A DNA stretch of 64,000 nucleotides, taken from assembly GCF_030433675.1 (NCBI RefSeq), contig NZ_JAROCB010000004.1, forward strand, positions 186,001-250,000, read 5' to 3'. Source of the DNA: Leifsonia virtsii. GTDB lineage: Bacteria > Actinomycetota > Actinomycetes > Actinomycetales > Microbacteriaceae. Below are positions 1-10,361 of this stretch, piece after piece. The notes under the pieces are model-generated. The model was given only the letters and a program-made list of their open reading frames with translations. It searched no databases and was not told where the DNA came from. A program made the translations under genes and the position numbers. Within the stretch, counting starts at the first letter, position 1. Each line of letters opens with the position of its first letter.

Positions 1-456
1 ATCGCGCTCGGCAAGCTCCTGGAACGCGTGCGGCGTGCGAAGGACCGGAGGAAGGTCCATCGCGGTCAGCACAGGCCGACCTCGTTGCGCGAGGCGAGCA
101 CCGGCGGCTTCAGCGCCGTCGGCCTCGAGGCCGCGCCGGTCGCCGTGCTCGACCAGGTCCGCACCGGCAGCCTGCCTGCCGTGTCCGATGAGACGGAGGA
201 GAAGTCGGAGGCCGAGGAGGACTACAGCCCTGTGGTCATCCGCAAGAAGGTCTTCGCCTCCGTGCCCATGACCGTCGACGACGCCCTCTACTACATGGAG
301 CTCGTCGGCCACGACTTCTACCTGTTCGTCGATCAGGAGACCCAGCGTCCGAGCGTGGTCTACCGGCGCAAAGGCTGGGACTACGGCGTGATCACCCTCG
401 ACGACGACGCCGAAGAGCTGCAGGAGGCGGCCACCGCCGCCCGCAAGCTCGGCTGA
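1..456 (+). CDS. hpf: Ribosome hibernation promoting factor, long form (C-terminal part; 5' end outside window)
   Basis: The frame is open from base 1, so the gene starts before the window and only the last 151 residues are visible. The end carries the conserved C-terminal domain of long-form HPF (VIRKKVF..., DDALYYMELVGHDFYLF..., VVYRRKGWDYGVI), which dimerises 70S ribosomes into inactive 100S particles in stationary phase. The basic N-terminal S30AE domain survives only as its last residues, followed by a linker rich in acidic residues. Its position two genes before secA matches the Rv3241c-Rv3240c order of mycobacteria. Function is assigned from family knowledge. Confidence 0.93.
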   Translation: MALGKLLERVRRAKDRRKVHRGQHRPTSLREASTGGFSAVGLEAAPVAVLDQVRTGSLPAVSDETEEKSEAEEDYSPVVIRKKVFASVPMTVDDALYYMELVGHDFYLFVDQETQRPSVVYRRKGWDYGVITLDDDAEELQEAATAARKLG

Positions 457-520
457 CGTCCGGGCCCGATCGCGTGACAGCGCCGATGGCGGCCGCCCGG
501 GCGGCGGTCGCCATCGACGC

Positions 521-585
521 CCGGGCGCGGGTCAGCCGGGCGCGGGTCAGCCGGACGCGCGTCAGCCGGGCGCGCGTCAGCCGAA
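521..585. repeat. 15-bp tandem repeat, four copies plus a partial fifth
   Basis: Units CCGGGCGCGGGTCAG at 521-535 and 536-550, then variants at 551-565 and 566-580, run into CCGAACGCG. The last units overlap the stop codon (577-579) and 3' end of the beta-lactamase gene on the minus strand. On that strand each unit carries an in-register CTGAC, so TGA stops recur every 15 bases in one frame. Confidence 0.9.
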
Positions 586-1503
586 CGCGGTGGCCAGCGC
601 CCGTGCGGCGTCCGCGATGAGCGCGTTGTCGTAGGCGGCGTCCTGTGCCTGCTTGCGCGAGAGGACGACCATGACCACGGGTGCCCGGCCCGGCTGCACC
701 ACCACCGCGATGTCGTTGCGCGTTCCGTAAGCGGCGGCACCGGACTTGTCGGCGACCGTCCACTCCGCCGGGATGCCGGCCCGGATCAGAGGAGCCCCCG
801 TCGCGTTGCCCGTCAGGTCGTCGAGCAGCACGCGTCTGCGTTCGGGAGTGAGGGTGTCGCCCACCGCGTACGACCGCAGGTCGTCCGCGAGTGCACGCGG
901 GGTACTCGTATCGCGTTCGTCGCCCGGGGCGGCCTCGTTCAGATCCGGCTCACGGCGGGCCACCACAGTGGTCGTGTCCCCGAGCCCGCGGAGCGCCTTC
1001 TGCAGCTCACCCGGGCCACCCAGCTCCCGGAACATCAGGTTGGCGGCCGTGTTGTCGCTCGACCGGAGGGCGGCGGCGATCACGTCGCGCAGCGGCATCC
1101 CATCCGCGACATGCGCCTCCGTGACCGGAGAGTAGGTCACCAGGTCGTCGCTCGTGTAGTGCACGGTCGCGTCCAGGGCCCCGTCGTCCACCGACGCGAG
1201 CAGCGCCCCGGCGAGCAGCGCCTTCGAGGTCGACGCGTACGCGAACCGCTCGTCTGCCCGATAGGCGACGGAACGGCCGCTGCCGGTGTCGACCGCGTAC
1301 ACGCCGAGCGTCGCGTCGTACTGCTTCTCCAGATCCGCCAGCGCCCGCGACGCGGCGCGCTCTCCCGCGTCCGCGGTGGACGTCGGCTCGGAGCCGAGAG
1401 GGCGGCTGTGGTCCGCGACCGGTCGGGCTGTCGCGCAGCCGGTGAGCAGCGCCAGAACGGCGACGCTGAGAAGAGTGGTGGCGCGGAGACGGCCGAGAGA
1501 CAT
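577..1503 (-). CDS. Class A beta-lactamase, lipoprotein
   Basis: 308 residues with a lipoprotein signal peptide (lipobox LLTGC, Cys23), so the enzyme is probably anchored outside the membrane. All class A serine beta-lactamase elements are present: catalytic Ser91 in STSK (91-94), SDN (149-151), the omega-loop EPDLN (Glu185 as general base) and KSG (253-255) in place of KTG. It would acylate and hydrolyse beta-lactams; the natural substrate range cannot be read from sequence. The ATG at 1503 follows an AGGAAAGGA ribosome site by six bases, and a longer upstream reading has no such support. It is transcribed divergently from secA. Confidence 0.9.
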   Translation of the reverse strand: MSLGRLRATTLLSVAVLALLTGCATARPVADHSRPLGSEPTSTADAGERAASRALADLEKQYDATLGVYAVDTGSGRSVAYRADERFAYASTSKALLAGALLASVDDGALDATVHYTSDDLVTYSPVTEAHVADGMPLRDVIAAALRSSDNTAANLMFRELGGPGELQKALRGLGDTTTVVARREPDLNEAAPGDERDTSTPRALADDLRSYAVGDTLTPERRRVLLDDLTGNATGAPLIRAGIPAEWTVADKSGAAAYGTRNDIAVVVQPGRAPVVMVVLSRKQAQDAAYDNALIADAARALATAFG

Positions 1504-1772
1504 GCGGGTCCTTTCCTCGAGGGCCACCAGACAAGCGCGGCGTCGATCGGCACGCCAAACACATCCTGTCCGCTTTCCTCCCGGGACACCGTGCGGGCGG
1601 CACGGGACCACGATCGTTCGGAGGCGACGTTGAGGTCCCTCTCAGGACGCACGGGTCGAACGCGGGGGCTGAACAAGTAGCATGTCCATAGCGTCGGCGG
1701 AGTCTGCCGTCCGGCGTGCGTCCGCCGGGGCGCCGGGCCGCGTGCCCGACCGATCATAAGTGGAGTGCATCA

Positions 1773-4580
<2,808 letters not shown>

Positions 4581-4596
4581 GCTCCCACGCCTAGCT

Positions 4597-4630
4597 ACGA
4601 AGGGCGGTCCCGAACGGGACCGCCCTTCGT
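4597..4630 (+). terminator. Rho-independent-type terminator after secA
   Basis: A perfect 15-bp stem (ACGAAGGGCGGTCCC / GGGACCGCCCTTCGT) with a four-base loop GAAC begins 16 bases after the secA stop. There is no long T tract, as is common in high-GC actinobacteria. Confidence 0.88.
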
Positions 4631-4666
4631 GCTAGACGTGCGTCTGCGGCCGCGGTGTCTCCGCGA

Positions 4667-4933
4667 CTGCGGCCTGCCGTCACGTCTGCGGGTGCGCGCG
4701 CACCCGCAGACGTGACGGGAAGCCGCCCTAGCCGCTTGCGCCCGGCACGGCGCGCCAGGGCGCCGGTTTTGGCCGCCCCGGTCAACCTCGGCGGGTGCGC
4801 GCACCGGCAGCCATGACGGATGCCCGCAGTCACCGCCTGCGCGTCTACCGGCGCGCCGAGGCTGCCGGCGACTGCGGCCTCCGGGAACGATGGCGGGTGC
4901 GCGCGCACCCGCAGACGTGACGGCAGGCCGCAG
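4667..4933. repeat. Palindromic repeat cluster in the gene-free stretch after secA
   Basis: A perfect 42-bp palindrome without loop lies at 4677-4718 (centre GTGCGC/GCGCAC). A 41-base block at 4667-4707 recurs exactly inverted at 4893-4933. A shorter degenerate copy (GCGGGTGCGCGCACCGGCAG...) lies at 4791-4819. The stretch 4631-5121 holds no gene I can support; the reading frames here are side effects of the repeats. It resembles REP/BIME-type or mobile palindromic elements, but the copy number elsewhere in the genome is unknown. Confidence 0.85.
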
Positions 4934-5121
4934 ACGTCAGCCACCGGGGCGGTGGACCGTGTGCTGGTGCGACGGCGTCGCCGGGTGACTGGCAGGGCGG
5001 CAGCGGCCAGCTTGCGGTCGCTGGCCATCCGGCCCGACCGCGGCGTGGTCCCCGTCGCATGGGCGACGGCGCGGGCGGCTGCGCCGGCCTTGCGGGCCGA
5101 ATGGGGCCGCCCGCCGGGCGC

Positions 5122-5360
5122 TCACAGCACGTTGATGGCGCTGGCGCGCCAGCGCGACCGGTGCCGTTCGAGCCGGATCGCCACCGCGCGCGAGCGGGCC
5201 GGCTGGTGCACCATGACGACTGCCTCGATGACGTCCTTCGTCGGCGAGCTGAGCTTCGGATCCCCGATGTGGACCCTCGGCCGCGGGGCGCTGTCGGAGG
5301 CGTCCTGGCGGGCCCGTTGAGCGAGCAGGTTGCGGCGGAGCAGGTGCACGTACACGGCGT
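5122..5360 (-). pseudogene. 3' fragment of the Rv3235-family gene, cut off by the prophage
   Basis: Read on the minus strand from attL, the frame gives TDAVYVHLLRRNLLAQRA and ends in ...RWRASAINVL at the TGA 5122-5124. This is the C-terminal half of the Rv3235 family; its N-terminal half is at 46517-46877. Rejoining the two at the att core gives ...ARWVSDAVYVHLLRRN..., a continuous protein of about 200 residues. The family has no established biochemical role but is conserved beside secA/pdtaS in actinobacteria. The frame continues antisense into prophage DNA up to 5640, and that part is not host sequence. Confidence 0.85.
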
Positions 5361-5383
5361 CGGTCGTTATCAAGAAGGGGGTA
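5341..5383. other. attL: left prophage-chromosome junction
   Basis: Host half (up to 5360) codes for the Rv3235-family protein. The phage half carries the 21-base arm 5363-5383 (GTCGTTATC...GGGGGTA). It shares CGTCGG (5358-5363) with attR at 46514-46519. The symmetry of the rebuilt attP puts the crossover at the TC dinucleotide 5360-5361. Confidence 0.85.
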
Positions 5384-5447
5384 ATCGCCCGGACGTCGGC
5401 CGCCCGCATGACCCGAACGCGGGGCGGCAGCCCGACCGGATGTCCGG

Positions 5448-5453
5448 TACGCT
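5448..5453 (+). promoter_or_regulatory. Possible -10 box (TACGCT) for a leaderless lipoprotein mRNA
   Basis: TACGCT ends seven bases before the ATG at 5461, so transcription would start at or next to the start codon. No ribosome site and no good -35 box are visible. Confidence 0.4.
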
Positions 5454-5460
5454 CGCCACC

Positions 5461-5862
5461 ATGAAGAACCGTCTCCTGCTTGCCGGAGTCGCCGCGCTCG
5501 CTCTCGCGCTGGCCGGATGCTCGGCGCCCGCGGGCAAGCCGACGCCGATCAACGAGCCGCGCACCGTCATGCAGAAGGCGATGAGCGAGTGCCAGTTGAT
5601 CAGCGTCTCGACCGGCCTGAAGCTCGGAGACGAGAACCACACGTTGATCCTCGACGGCAAAGGTGAAGAGGATGCCGCCGGGATGAGCTTTGACTCGGAG
5701 CTATGCGTGTTGAAGGCGCTGAAAGTCACCGACGCCGTGCTGAACGAGATCGAGACGACGCGCGCCCTCGACGGTCGCCAGGAGGCCAGCTGGGGCAAGA
5801 TCGATGCGTCGTGGACCTACCACCCCGACAACGGGCTCGACATCACCCTCACCGAGAAGTAG
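5461..5862 (+). CDS. Prophage-encoded small lipoprotein (moron candidate)
   Basis: 133 residues with a clear type II signal peptide: basic MKNR, hydrophobic LLLAGVAALALALAG and Cys in the lipobox ALAGC. The mature part is soluble, with two further Cys (SECQL and SELCVL) that could form a disulfide. I do not recognise a named domain. It is the first phage gene inside attL, on the strand opposite to the late genes, with what looks like its own promoter, so it may be expressed in the lysogen. Phage lipoproteins in such positions sometimes block superinfection (TP-J34 Ltp is the known precedent); that role here is inference. Confidence 0.75.
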   Translation: MKNRLLLAGVAALALALAGCSAPAGKPTPINEPRTVMQKAMSECQLISVSTGLKLGDENHTLILDGKGEEDAAGMSFDSELCVLKALKVTDAVLNEIETTRALDGRQEASWGKIDASWTYHPDNGLDITLTEK

Positions 5863-5868
5863 CCCGCC

Positions 5869-6105
5869 TCAGGCAGCACGACCGCGACGCAGCGCCTGCC
5901 GCTCGAGCGTCAGCCGCCGGAGCCGATGCACGAGCTGCGGGAACTCCTCCTCTGCGTCCTGCCGGTCCAGCATGCCGAGGAGGAGCTGCTGGTAGCGAGT
6001 GGCCGAGAACCCGAACGTCTGGCGGATCCGCTCTTCCTTGTGGCCGCCAGCGGCCGGGTTCGCTTCTTCGAAAATCAGGATGAGTCGTTCTCTGGAAGAC
6101 AGCAC
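5869..6105 (-). CDS. DUF3263-like small DNA-binding-type protein
   Basis: About 78 residues: LSSRERLILIFEEANP..., FGFSATRYQQLLLGMLDR and VHRLRRLTLERQALR match the pattern of the DUF3263 family of actinobacterial proteins, whose middle segment (sATRYyQlL) looks like a helix-turn-helix. Function is unknown. Start choice: GTG 6105 lies nine bases after GGAGG, whereas the in-frame ATG 6114 directly abuts that GGAGG, so the GTG is preferred. The gene sits inside attL and is thus part of the prophage, although relatives are chromosomal. It converges with the lipoprotein gene, six bases apart. Confidence 0.68.
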   Translation of the reverse strand: MLSSRERLILIFEEANPAAGGHKEERIRQTFGFSATRYQQLLLGMLDRQDAEEEFPQLVHRLRRLTLERQALRRGRAA

Positions 6106-6147
6106 GACCCCCATCCTCCGTCCGACCACCGACATTCGCCGGTGGGC

Positions 6148-6176
6148 TTGAGCGCGCCTCTCCGATGTTGCACAAT
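6148..6176 (+). promoter_or_regulatory. Predicted promoter for the gene at 6210
   Basis: TTGAGC (6148-6153), a 17-base spacer and CACAAT (6171-6176) give a sigma-70-like promoter. The predicted transcript start near 6183 falls after the ATG at 6165 but before the ribosome site of the TTG start at 6210. Confidence 0.5.
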
Positions 6177-6209
6177 TCGAACAAAGCTTCGAAAGTCGGG
6201 AGGTGGCGG

Positions 6210-6590
6210 TTGGCGGTCCCCTGGTCCCCGGCGGCCCACGCCCGCCCCGCCGAGTGGCTTCTCCGCGTCACGGAGTCCCAGCCGCCGTACGCCGTCGTGC
6301 GCCGCTTCCTTCTCGGCGATCCGAACCGTCCCGACGAGTGGTTCCGCGTGGTCACGTGGGCGCCGACATCAGAAGCCCGCGAACTCATCGGATGGGTGCG
6401 CTCCCTCGACGCCGCCTGCGCTCTCGGCTGGGATCACTACTGCGCGTTCCAGTCCTGGCGATCTCATATGGCGGCACGACGCACCGATTCGACGGCGATG
6501 AACCAGCTCAAGCCATCGCCCGCGGAGCTCGTGAAGTTCTGGCGTGCGCACGCGGACAACGAGAAAACGCCCCGGCCCACCCGAAGGTGA
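6210..6590 (+). CDS. Hypothetical prophage protein, Trp-rich
   Basis: 126 residues starting at TTG 6210, which follows GGGAGG by the proper distance. The ATG at 6165 lies upstream of the likely transcript start. The protein has no signal peptide or membrane segment and many tryptophans (VPWSPAAH, EWFRVVTWAP, ELIGWVRSLD, LGWDHYCAFQSW, VKFWRAH). I do not recognise the family. Like the lipoprotein it is transcribed against the late operon, which fits lysogenic expression. Its end overlaps the hairpin that also closes the late operon. Confidence 0.65.
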   Translation: MAVPWSPAAHARPAEWLLRVTESQPPYAVVRRFLLGDPNRPDEWFRVVTWAPTSEARELIGWVRSLDAACALGWDHYCAFQSWRSHMAARRTDSTAMNQLKPSPAELVKFWRAHADNEKTPRPTRR

Positions 6591-6598
6591 GCCGGGGC
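6569..6598. terminator. Bidirectional terminator closing the late operon
   Basis: The stem GCCCCGGC-C-CACC / GGTG-A-GCCGGGGC (13 bp, one mismatch, loop CGAA) lies between two converging genes. On the minus strand it is followed by CGTTTTCTC, so it best serves the late operon ending at 6615. Confidence 0.8.
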
Positions 6599-6614
6599 CG
6601 TTGCTTGGATCTGG

Positions 6615-8432
6615 TCAGGCGTAGCCGCGGACCTCGCGGACGCCGCTGGCCATGATGCCGCTCGCTCCCTTCGACATGCCGGAGTCGTACATCGCCTTGC
6701 TCGAGGCGATGTGGCCGATGACGGGCTTCCCGTACGCGAGCGCGGTGTTCCACTGAGCCTGCGTCGCGGCGACGTCGAGGCCGAGCCAGTCCCACCCGGG
6801 GGCCAGCGTCGCCCAGTCCTCGGTCGTGCCCTGGTTCGCGCCGTAGCCGTAGCCCCAGGTGAGGTAGCCGCGCGCCTTCGCGGCAGCTCGCCAGGTGGTG
6901 CCGGTGATGTAGTTCTTCGCGATGAAGCGAGCAGGCCCGCCGTTGGCATCCATGACGTCGAGGATCGCCGAGAAGTAGGTCGAGGGGATCGTCTTCGGGT
7001 CGACCATGATCGGGGAGAGACTCGGGTATGCGGCCAGCAGTGCGGCGAAGTTGAGATACGGCCGGCGCGGCGAGGACGTCGCACGCTTCGTCCAGTAGGA
7101 GCCCTGGTCGTAGCCCTGCACCTGGGCCCAGGTCATCGTCCGTGGGTCGAGCGTCGTGCCGCCGGAGACGCCGAGCGTCATGCGGTCCAGGTATGCCTCG
7201 TCGTTGAGCACGAAGAAAACCCCGTCGCTCGTGCGCTGCAGGCTGACCATGATGCCGTCGGCGCCGTGCATGAGCGCCCGGGTGACGCCCTCCAATGAGC
7301 CCTCGACCTCGTCGTAGCTCTCGCCCATGTGCCCGAACACGAACCCGGTCTTCGCGAGCAGTTGCGTCGGCGTTCCCGCGCCGTCGCCGACCGTGAACAC
7401 GTCGACCGGCTGCTTCCCGCCGGCGCCGTCTGCGAGCCAGACGTACGCCTGCGCGCCGCCAAGCTGCGCCACTGCGGTCGGGTGCTTCACGGTCACAGGC
7501 GTCTGCGTGCTCGCCGTCGCGCCGCCATTGTCGGTCACCGTCAGCTTGACCGTGTAAGTCCCGGGGGCCGCGTAGGTGTGCGCCGCCTCGACGCCACTGC
7601 CGTGTGCTGACGCGTCGCCCCAGTCCCAGTCGTAGCTCGCGATCGTGCCATCCTGATCAGCGCTCCCCGAGGCGTTGACCGTGGTCCCGAGGCCAGCCTC
7701 GGAGTGCGTGAAGCTGGGGACCGGAGGCTGGTTCGTGGCCGCGGCCGGGCGCAGCGCGACCGACATGATGCTCGCGCCAGTCGCCGCCGGCCACGTCACG
7801 GTAGGCGTCGGTGCAGCTCCAGCGACGCCGAGCTGCTTGCCGTACAGGGCGAGCATGGTGCGGGTGACGGTGGTGTTGTCGGCCCCGGCCAGCGAACTGA
7901 CCAGCGCGAGCTGCGTCATCCCCGAATCGGCCGACGCTGCCTCAGCGTTCGGGCTGACGAGCTGGTCGTTCGCGAGCACGACGAGGTAGGCGTTGTCGGC
8001 CACCACCGAGAAGCCGGGCAACGTGCGCGTCGCGCCGGAGAGCGAGGCGGGGTTGCCGACCGAATGACCCGCATCCGGGTTCGCCGTGTCGACGCCGGAG
8101 AAGCGCCGCGCCCACCCAGGAAGCCGGCCCGAGCCCGAGGGGTAGGTGAACGTCCAGGAGAGCGTCCCAGCAGCCTGCGCGGCGACGTCAGCGCTCGTGA
8201 CGACGTGGTACGCGAGCATGTTGCCGCGCTGGTTGGCGTCGTTCTGAATCCAGGGTGTGCCGAAGCGCACCCACCCGCCGGGGAGAGTCCAGTCCGCGGA
8301 GGCGGCCTGGTTTTGGTGGGTGAGGGCGAGCAGGATGATCTCGCCCACGGCGATGCCCGCCGGTGCGACGACGACCGCGGAGGCTGCCGAGGTCTGGACG
8401 AGGGTGGGCGAACCCTGGGGGAGGACGGTCAC
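6615..8432 (-). CDS. Tail fibre/host-contact protein with PKD and degenerate GDPD-like domain
   Basis: 605 residues. The N-terminal half is a beta-rich virion domain ([16 protein letters not shown]...). A PKD domain follows around residues 240-315 ([44 protein letters not shown]). The C-terminal part has the layout of a glycerophosphodiester phosphodiesterase barrel ([60 protein letters not shown]). The ENT, ExD and HD catalytic motifs of GDPD are replaced (VEGS, MVS, ND), so it probably binds rather than cleaves. It is the last late gene; its GTG start overlaps the previous stop as GTGA. Confidence 0.8.
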   Translation of the reverse strand: MTVLPQGSPTLVQTSAASAVVVAPAGIAVGEIILLALTHQNQAASADWTLPGGWVRFGTPWIQNDANQRGNMLAYHVVTSADVAAQAAGTLSWTFTYPSGSGRLPGWARRFSGVDTANPDAGHSVGNPASLSGATRTLPGFSVVADNAYLVVLANDQLVSPNAEAASADSGMTQLALVSSLAGADNTTVTRTMLALYGKQLGVAGAAPTPTVTWPAATGASIMSVALRPAAATNQPPVPSFTHSEAGLGTTVNASGSADQDGTIASYDWDWGDASAHGSGVEAAHTYAAPGTYTVKLTVTDNGGATASTQTPVTVKHPTAVAQLGGAQAYVWLADGAGGKQPVDVFTVGDGAGTPTQLLAKTGFVFGHMGESYDEVEGSLEGVTRALMHGADGIMVSLQRTSDGVFFVLNDEAYLDRMTLGVSGGTTLDPRTMTWAQVQGYDQGSYWTKRATSSPRRPYLNFAALLAAYPSLSPIMVDPKTIPSTYFSAILDVMDANGGPARFIAKNYITGTTWRAAAKARGYLTWGYGYGANQGTTEDWATLAPGWDWLGLDVAATQAQWNTALAYGKPVIGHIASSKAMYDSGMSKGASGIMASGVREVRGYA

Positions 8433-9349
8433 GAGCCGGTCGCCTGGATGATGATGGACCCGGCGGGGAGGCCCGCGGCTGACTCTCCCGCGGCGAGCGT
8501 GTAGACGTTGAGGGCGGCGCGCGCCGCGGTGACGGTCGCGGACTTCACCACCGCCTGGCCGACCGCGCCGGAGTCGCCAATGTTCGCAGCGTTGACCGTT
8601 CCCGATGCGCCTGTCGGGCCCTGATCGCCCGTCGGTCCTTTGTCACCGGTCGACCCCTTGTCACCGGTCGGGCCTTTGTCGCCCGTCGGGCCCTTCGCCC
8701 CCGCATCCCCGGTCGGTCCCTTGTCGCCAGTCGATCCAGGATCTCCGGTGGGGCCTTTGTCTCCGGCGGGACCGGCCGCACCGGCGTTGCCGGTCGGACC
8801 CTTGTCGCCGACTGGCCCCTGGTCGCCGACGGGGCCCTTGTCGCCAGTGGGCCCCTTCGCTCCGACGTCTCCCGCTGGCCCCTTGTCTCCCGTTGGGCCC
8901 TTGTCACCGGTGGGGCCTTTCTCTCCGATCGGTCCCTGCTCGCCGACGCCGCCCGCCGACGGGTCGATCGCGTCGACCTGGTCCTGCAGCGCACCGAGCG
9001 CCGCCCACCACGCCGGCGGAGCTGGGGGCATCGGCTCGAGAGTCCCCGGCTCGACGACGTGCGACCGAAGGAGCTCCGTGAGCGTCACCGTGTCGGGATA
9101 CGAGGCGACCGTCACGGGCTGCCACTTCTCCACGCTGGCCGTGATCTCGACACCGCGCCCAGCGGCAGCCGCCGGCAGCTCCGTCGCGCCGTTCCCATCG
9201 GCGTCGAGCGTCACCGACCAGGGCTTGCCGGTGAGCAGGCGCGCGCCGTCGGCGTTGAGCTGCACCGGGCGGAACGTGAGCTGTCGCCCGGCGGCGGGCC
9301 GCGCTCCGGCAGCCGTCCAGTCGTCGACACCGATGGTCAGAGCTGTCAC
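8429..9349 (-). CDS. Collagen-like virion protein
   Basis: 306 residues: an N-terminal beta-rich domain (about 1-130), then roughly 38 uninterrupted Gly-X-Y triplets dominated by GPT GDK, then a short C-terminal domain ([30 protein letters not shown]...) like those ending phage fibres. Collagen-like repeats form triple-helical stalks in phage tail fibres. GTG 9349 overlaps the preceding TGA (GTGA), which fixes the start. It is followed by the PKD/GDPD protein, so the two may form one trimeric appendage; this is inference from order. Confidence 0.82.
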   Translation of the reverse strand: MTALTIGVDDWTAAGARPAAGRQLTFRPVQLNADGARLLTGKPWSVTLDADGNGATELPAAAAGRGVEITASVEKWQPVTVASYPDTVTLTELLRSHVVEPGTLEPMPPAPPAWWAALGALQDQVDAIDPSAGGVGEQGPIGEKGPTGDKGPTGDKGPAGDVGAKGPTGDKGPVGDQGPVGDKGPTGNAGAAGPAGDKGPTGDPGSTGDKGPTGDAGAKGPTGDKGPTGDKGSTGDKGPTGDQGPTGASGTVNAANIGDSGAVGQAVVKSATVTAARAALNVYTLAAGESAAGLPAGSIIIQATGS

Positions 9350-9978
9350 TGGATACCTCCGGTGCTGGTCGGAGCGCACGAGTACGTCGGCGCCGCGGGA
9401 TCGAACGGGTCAGTGCGCGTGCACGTGTAGGAGAAGCCGAGCGGATCGGAGTAGGTCCACGAGAGCGGCGGCTGGCCGTCGGCGCCGGCCGGTCCGGCAG
9501 GCCCGGTCGCTCCTGCGGGTCCGGTGGCCCCGGCTGGGCCTTGCGCCCCGGCGGGTCCGGGGTCTCCCTGGGCTCCGGATGCGCCTGCCTCTCCCGCGTC
9601 ACCAGCCGGGCCCTGTGGCCCGGTCTGGCCTGGAACGCCCATGTCCCCCTTCTCGCCGCGTTCACCTGTCGGACCGCTCGGCCCAGCCGCTCCGGCAGAG
9701 CCCTGGGGCCCCGGAATCGCCTCCGGAGCGGGCGCCGTCGGCTCACACGCGACCGCCTCGGTGCAGTCCCCGTAGAGTCGCGAGTACTGGGTGAACAGGC
9801 GGTCGTACTTGGAGCTGAGGGAGTCGTAGCGGCTCACTCCGACGTCGATGCGGCCCTGCTGGACCCAGAGGATCCCGCCGATAGCCAGCAGCGCGACCAC
9901 GATCGCGCTGACGGTGGCCGCGTTGTAGTAGCGGGCGCCTCGGGGCTTGGGAACTCGCAGTCTCTGGTCCGGCATCAT
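9346..9978 (-). CDS. Membrane-anchored collagen-like protein
   Basis: 210 residues. A short basic N-terminus precedes one transmembrane helix ([20 protein letters not shown], about 20-39). A coiled-coil-like segment ([21 protein letters not shown]) follows, then about 26 Gly-X-Y triplets and a 40-residue C-terminal domain with two Cys. The TM anchor makes it unlike a normal tail fibre; it could instead display a triple helix on the cell surface or belong to lysis. ATG overlaps the stop of the upstream gene (ATGA). Confidence 0.78.
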   Translation of the reverse strand: MMPDQRLRVPKPRGARYYNAATVSAIVVALLAIGGILWVQQGRIDVGVSRYDSLSSKYDRLFTQYSRLYGDCTEAVACEPTAPAPEAIPGPQGSAGAAGPSGPTGERGEKGDMGVPGQTGPQGPAGDAGEAGASGAQGDPGPAGAQGPAGATGPAGATGPAGPAGADGQPPLSWTYSDPLGFSYTCTRTDPFDPAAPTYSCAPTSTGGIQ

Positions 9979-10304
9979 CCGATTCCGATCGTTCGCTGGA
10001 TCACGGGGGTGAGAATCGTTGCCACGACGGCGATGATCGAGAGGGCCAGCGCAAAGCGGTTGCGGGCTTTGTCCTTCTCGCCGTCAGCGATCTGCTGCCG
10101 CAGCGTGCCGATCTCGGCCTTCATCTCGGTCTCGACCTTGGCGGCGGCCGCGCGGTCCTCGGCGCGGTCTTCCTGCACTTGCTGTTGGAACAGTTGGAAC
10201 ACCCCGACCGGGACGAACCCCGCGGACTGCTCGCGGATGCTTCGCTCGATGCGCTCGATCGCGGTCATCAGCTCCCAGCCGTTCGGTTCGGGGCGGTCGG
10301 GCAT
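9975..10304 (-). CDS. Small membrane protein with coiled coil (holin-associated or spanin-like candidate)
   Basis: 109 residues: a charged N-terminal coiled coil (ELMTAIERIERSIREQ..., QQQVQEDRAEDRAAAAKVETEMKAEI) and one C-terminal hydrophobic helix (FALALSIIAVVATILTPVIQ). ATG 10304 follows GGAGAG. The layout resembles small phage membrane proteins of lysis regions, but no family is recognised. The M15 endolysin and multi-span holin lie three to four genes upstream in the same operon. Confidence 0.72.
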   Translation of the reverse strand: MPDRPEPNGWELMTAIERIERSIREQSAGFVPVGVFQLFQQQVQEDRAEDRAAAAKVETEMKAEIGTLRQQIADGEKDKARNRFALALSIIAVVATILTPVIQRTIGIG

Positions 10305-10326
10305 GGGCTCTCCTCGATCGGGGGAT

Positions 10327-10352
10327 ATTAATTCGGGAACGCGTCGATTAAT
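10327..10352 (+). promoter_or_regulatory. AT-rich promoter/operator candidate for the inserted gene
   Basis: Two ATTAAT boxes at 10327-10332 and 10347-10352 lie 20 bases apart (two helical turns) just before ATG 10362, in an otherwise very GC-rich stretch. The second is part of the palindrome GATTAATC. Confidence 0.45.
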
Positions 10353-10361
10353 CTGGGGCGC

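Noticed and set aside
4820-5320. Open frames in the gene-free stretch after secA
   Set aside because: They run through the palindromic repeats and the 3' fragment of the Rv3235-family gene in the wrong direction; no start signal or domain.
5869-6105. DUF3263-like gene as the last host gene left of the prophage
   Set aside because: The interrupted Rv3235-family gene and the attP symmetry place the boundary at 5361, so this gene is inside the prophage.
6165-6209. ATG 6165 as start of the Trp-rich prophage gene
   Set aside because: It lies upstream of the predicted transcript start, while TTG 6210 has a GGGAGG site at the right distance.
8640-8940. Regular short repeats suggestive of CRISPR
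   Set aside because: Repeats follow the GPT-GDK codon period without unique spacers of constant length; no cas genes.
8640-9794. Plus-strand open frame of 384 codons rich in Pro/Gly/Ser
   Set aside because: It is the complement of the Gly-X-Y repeats of the two collagen-like genes; no ribosome site and no domain.
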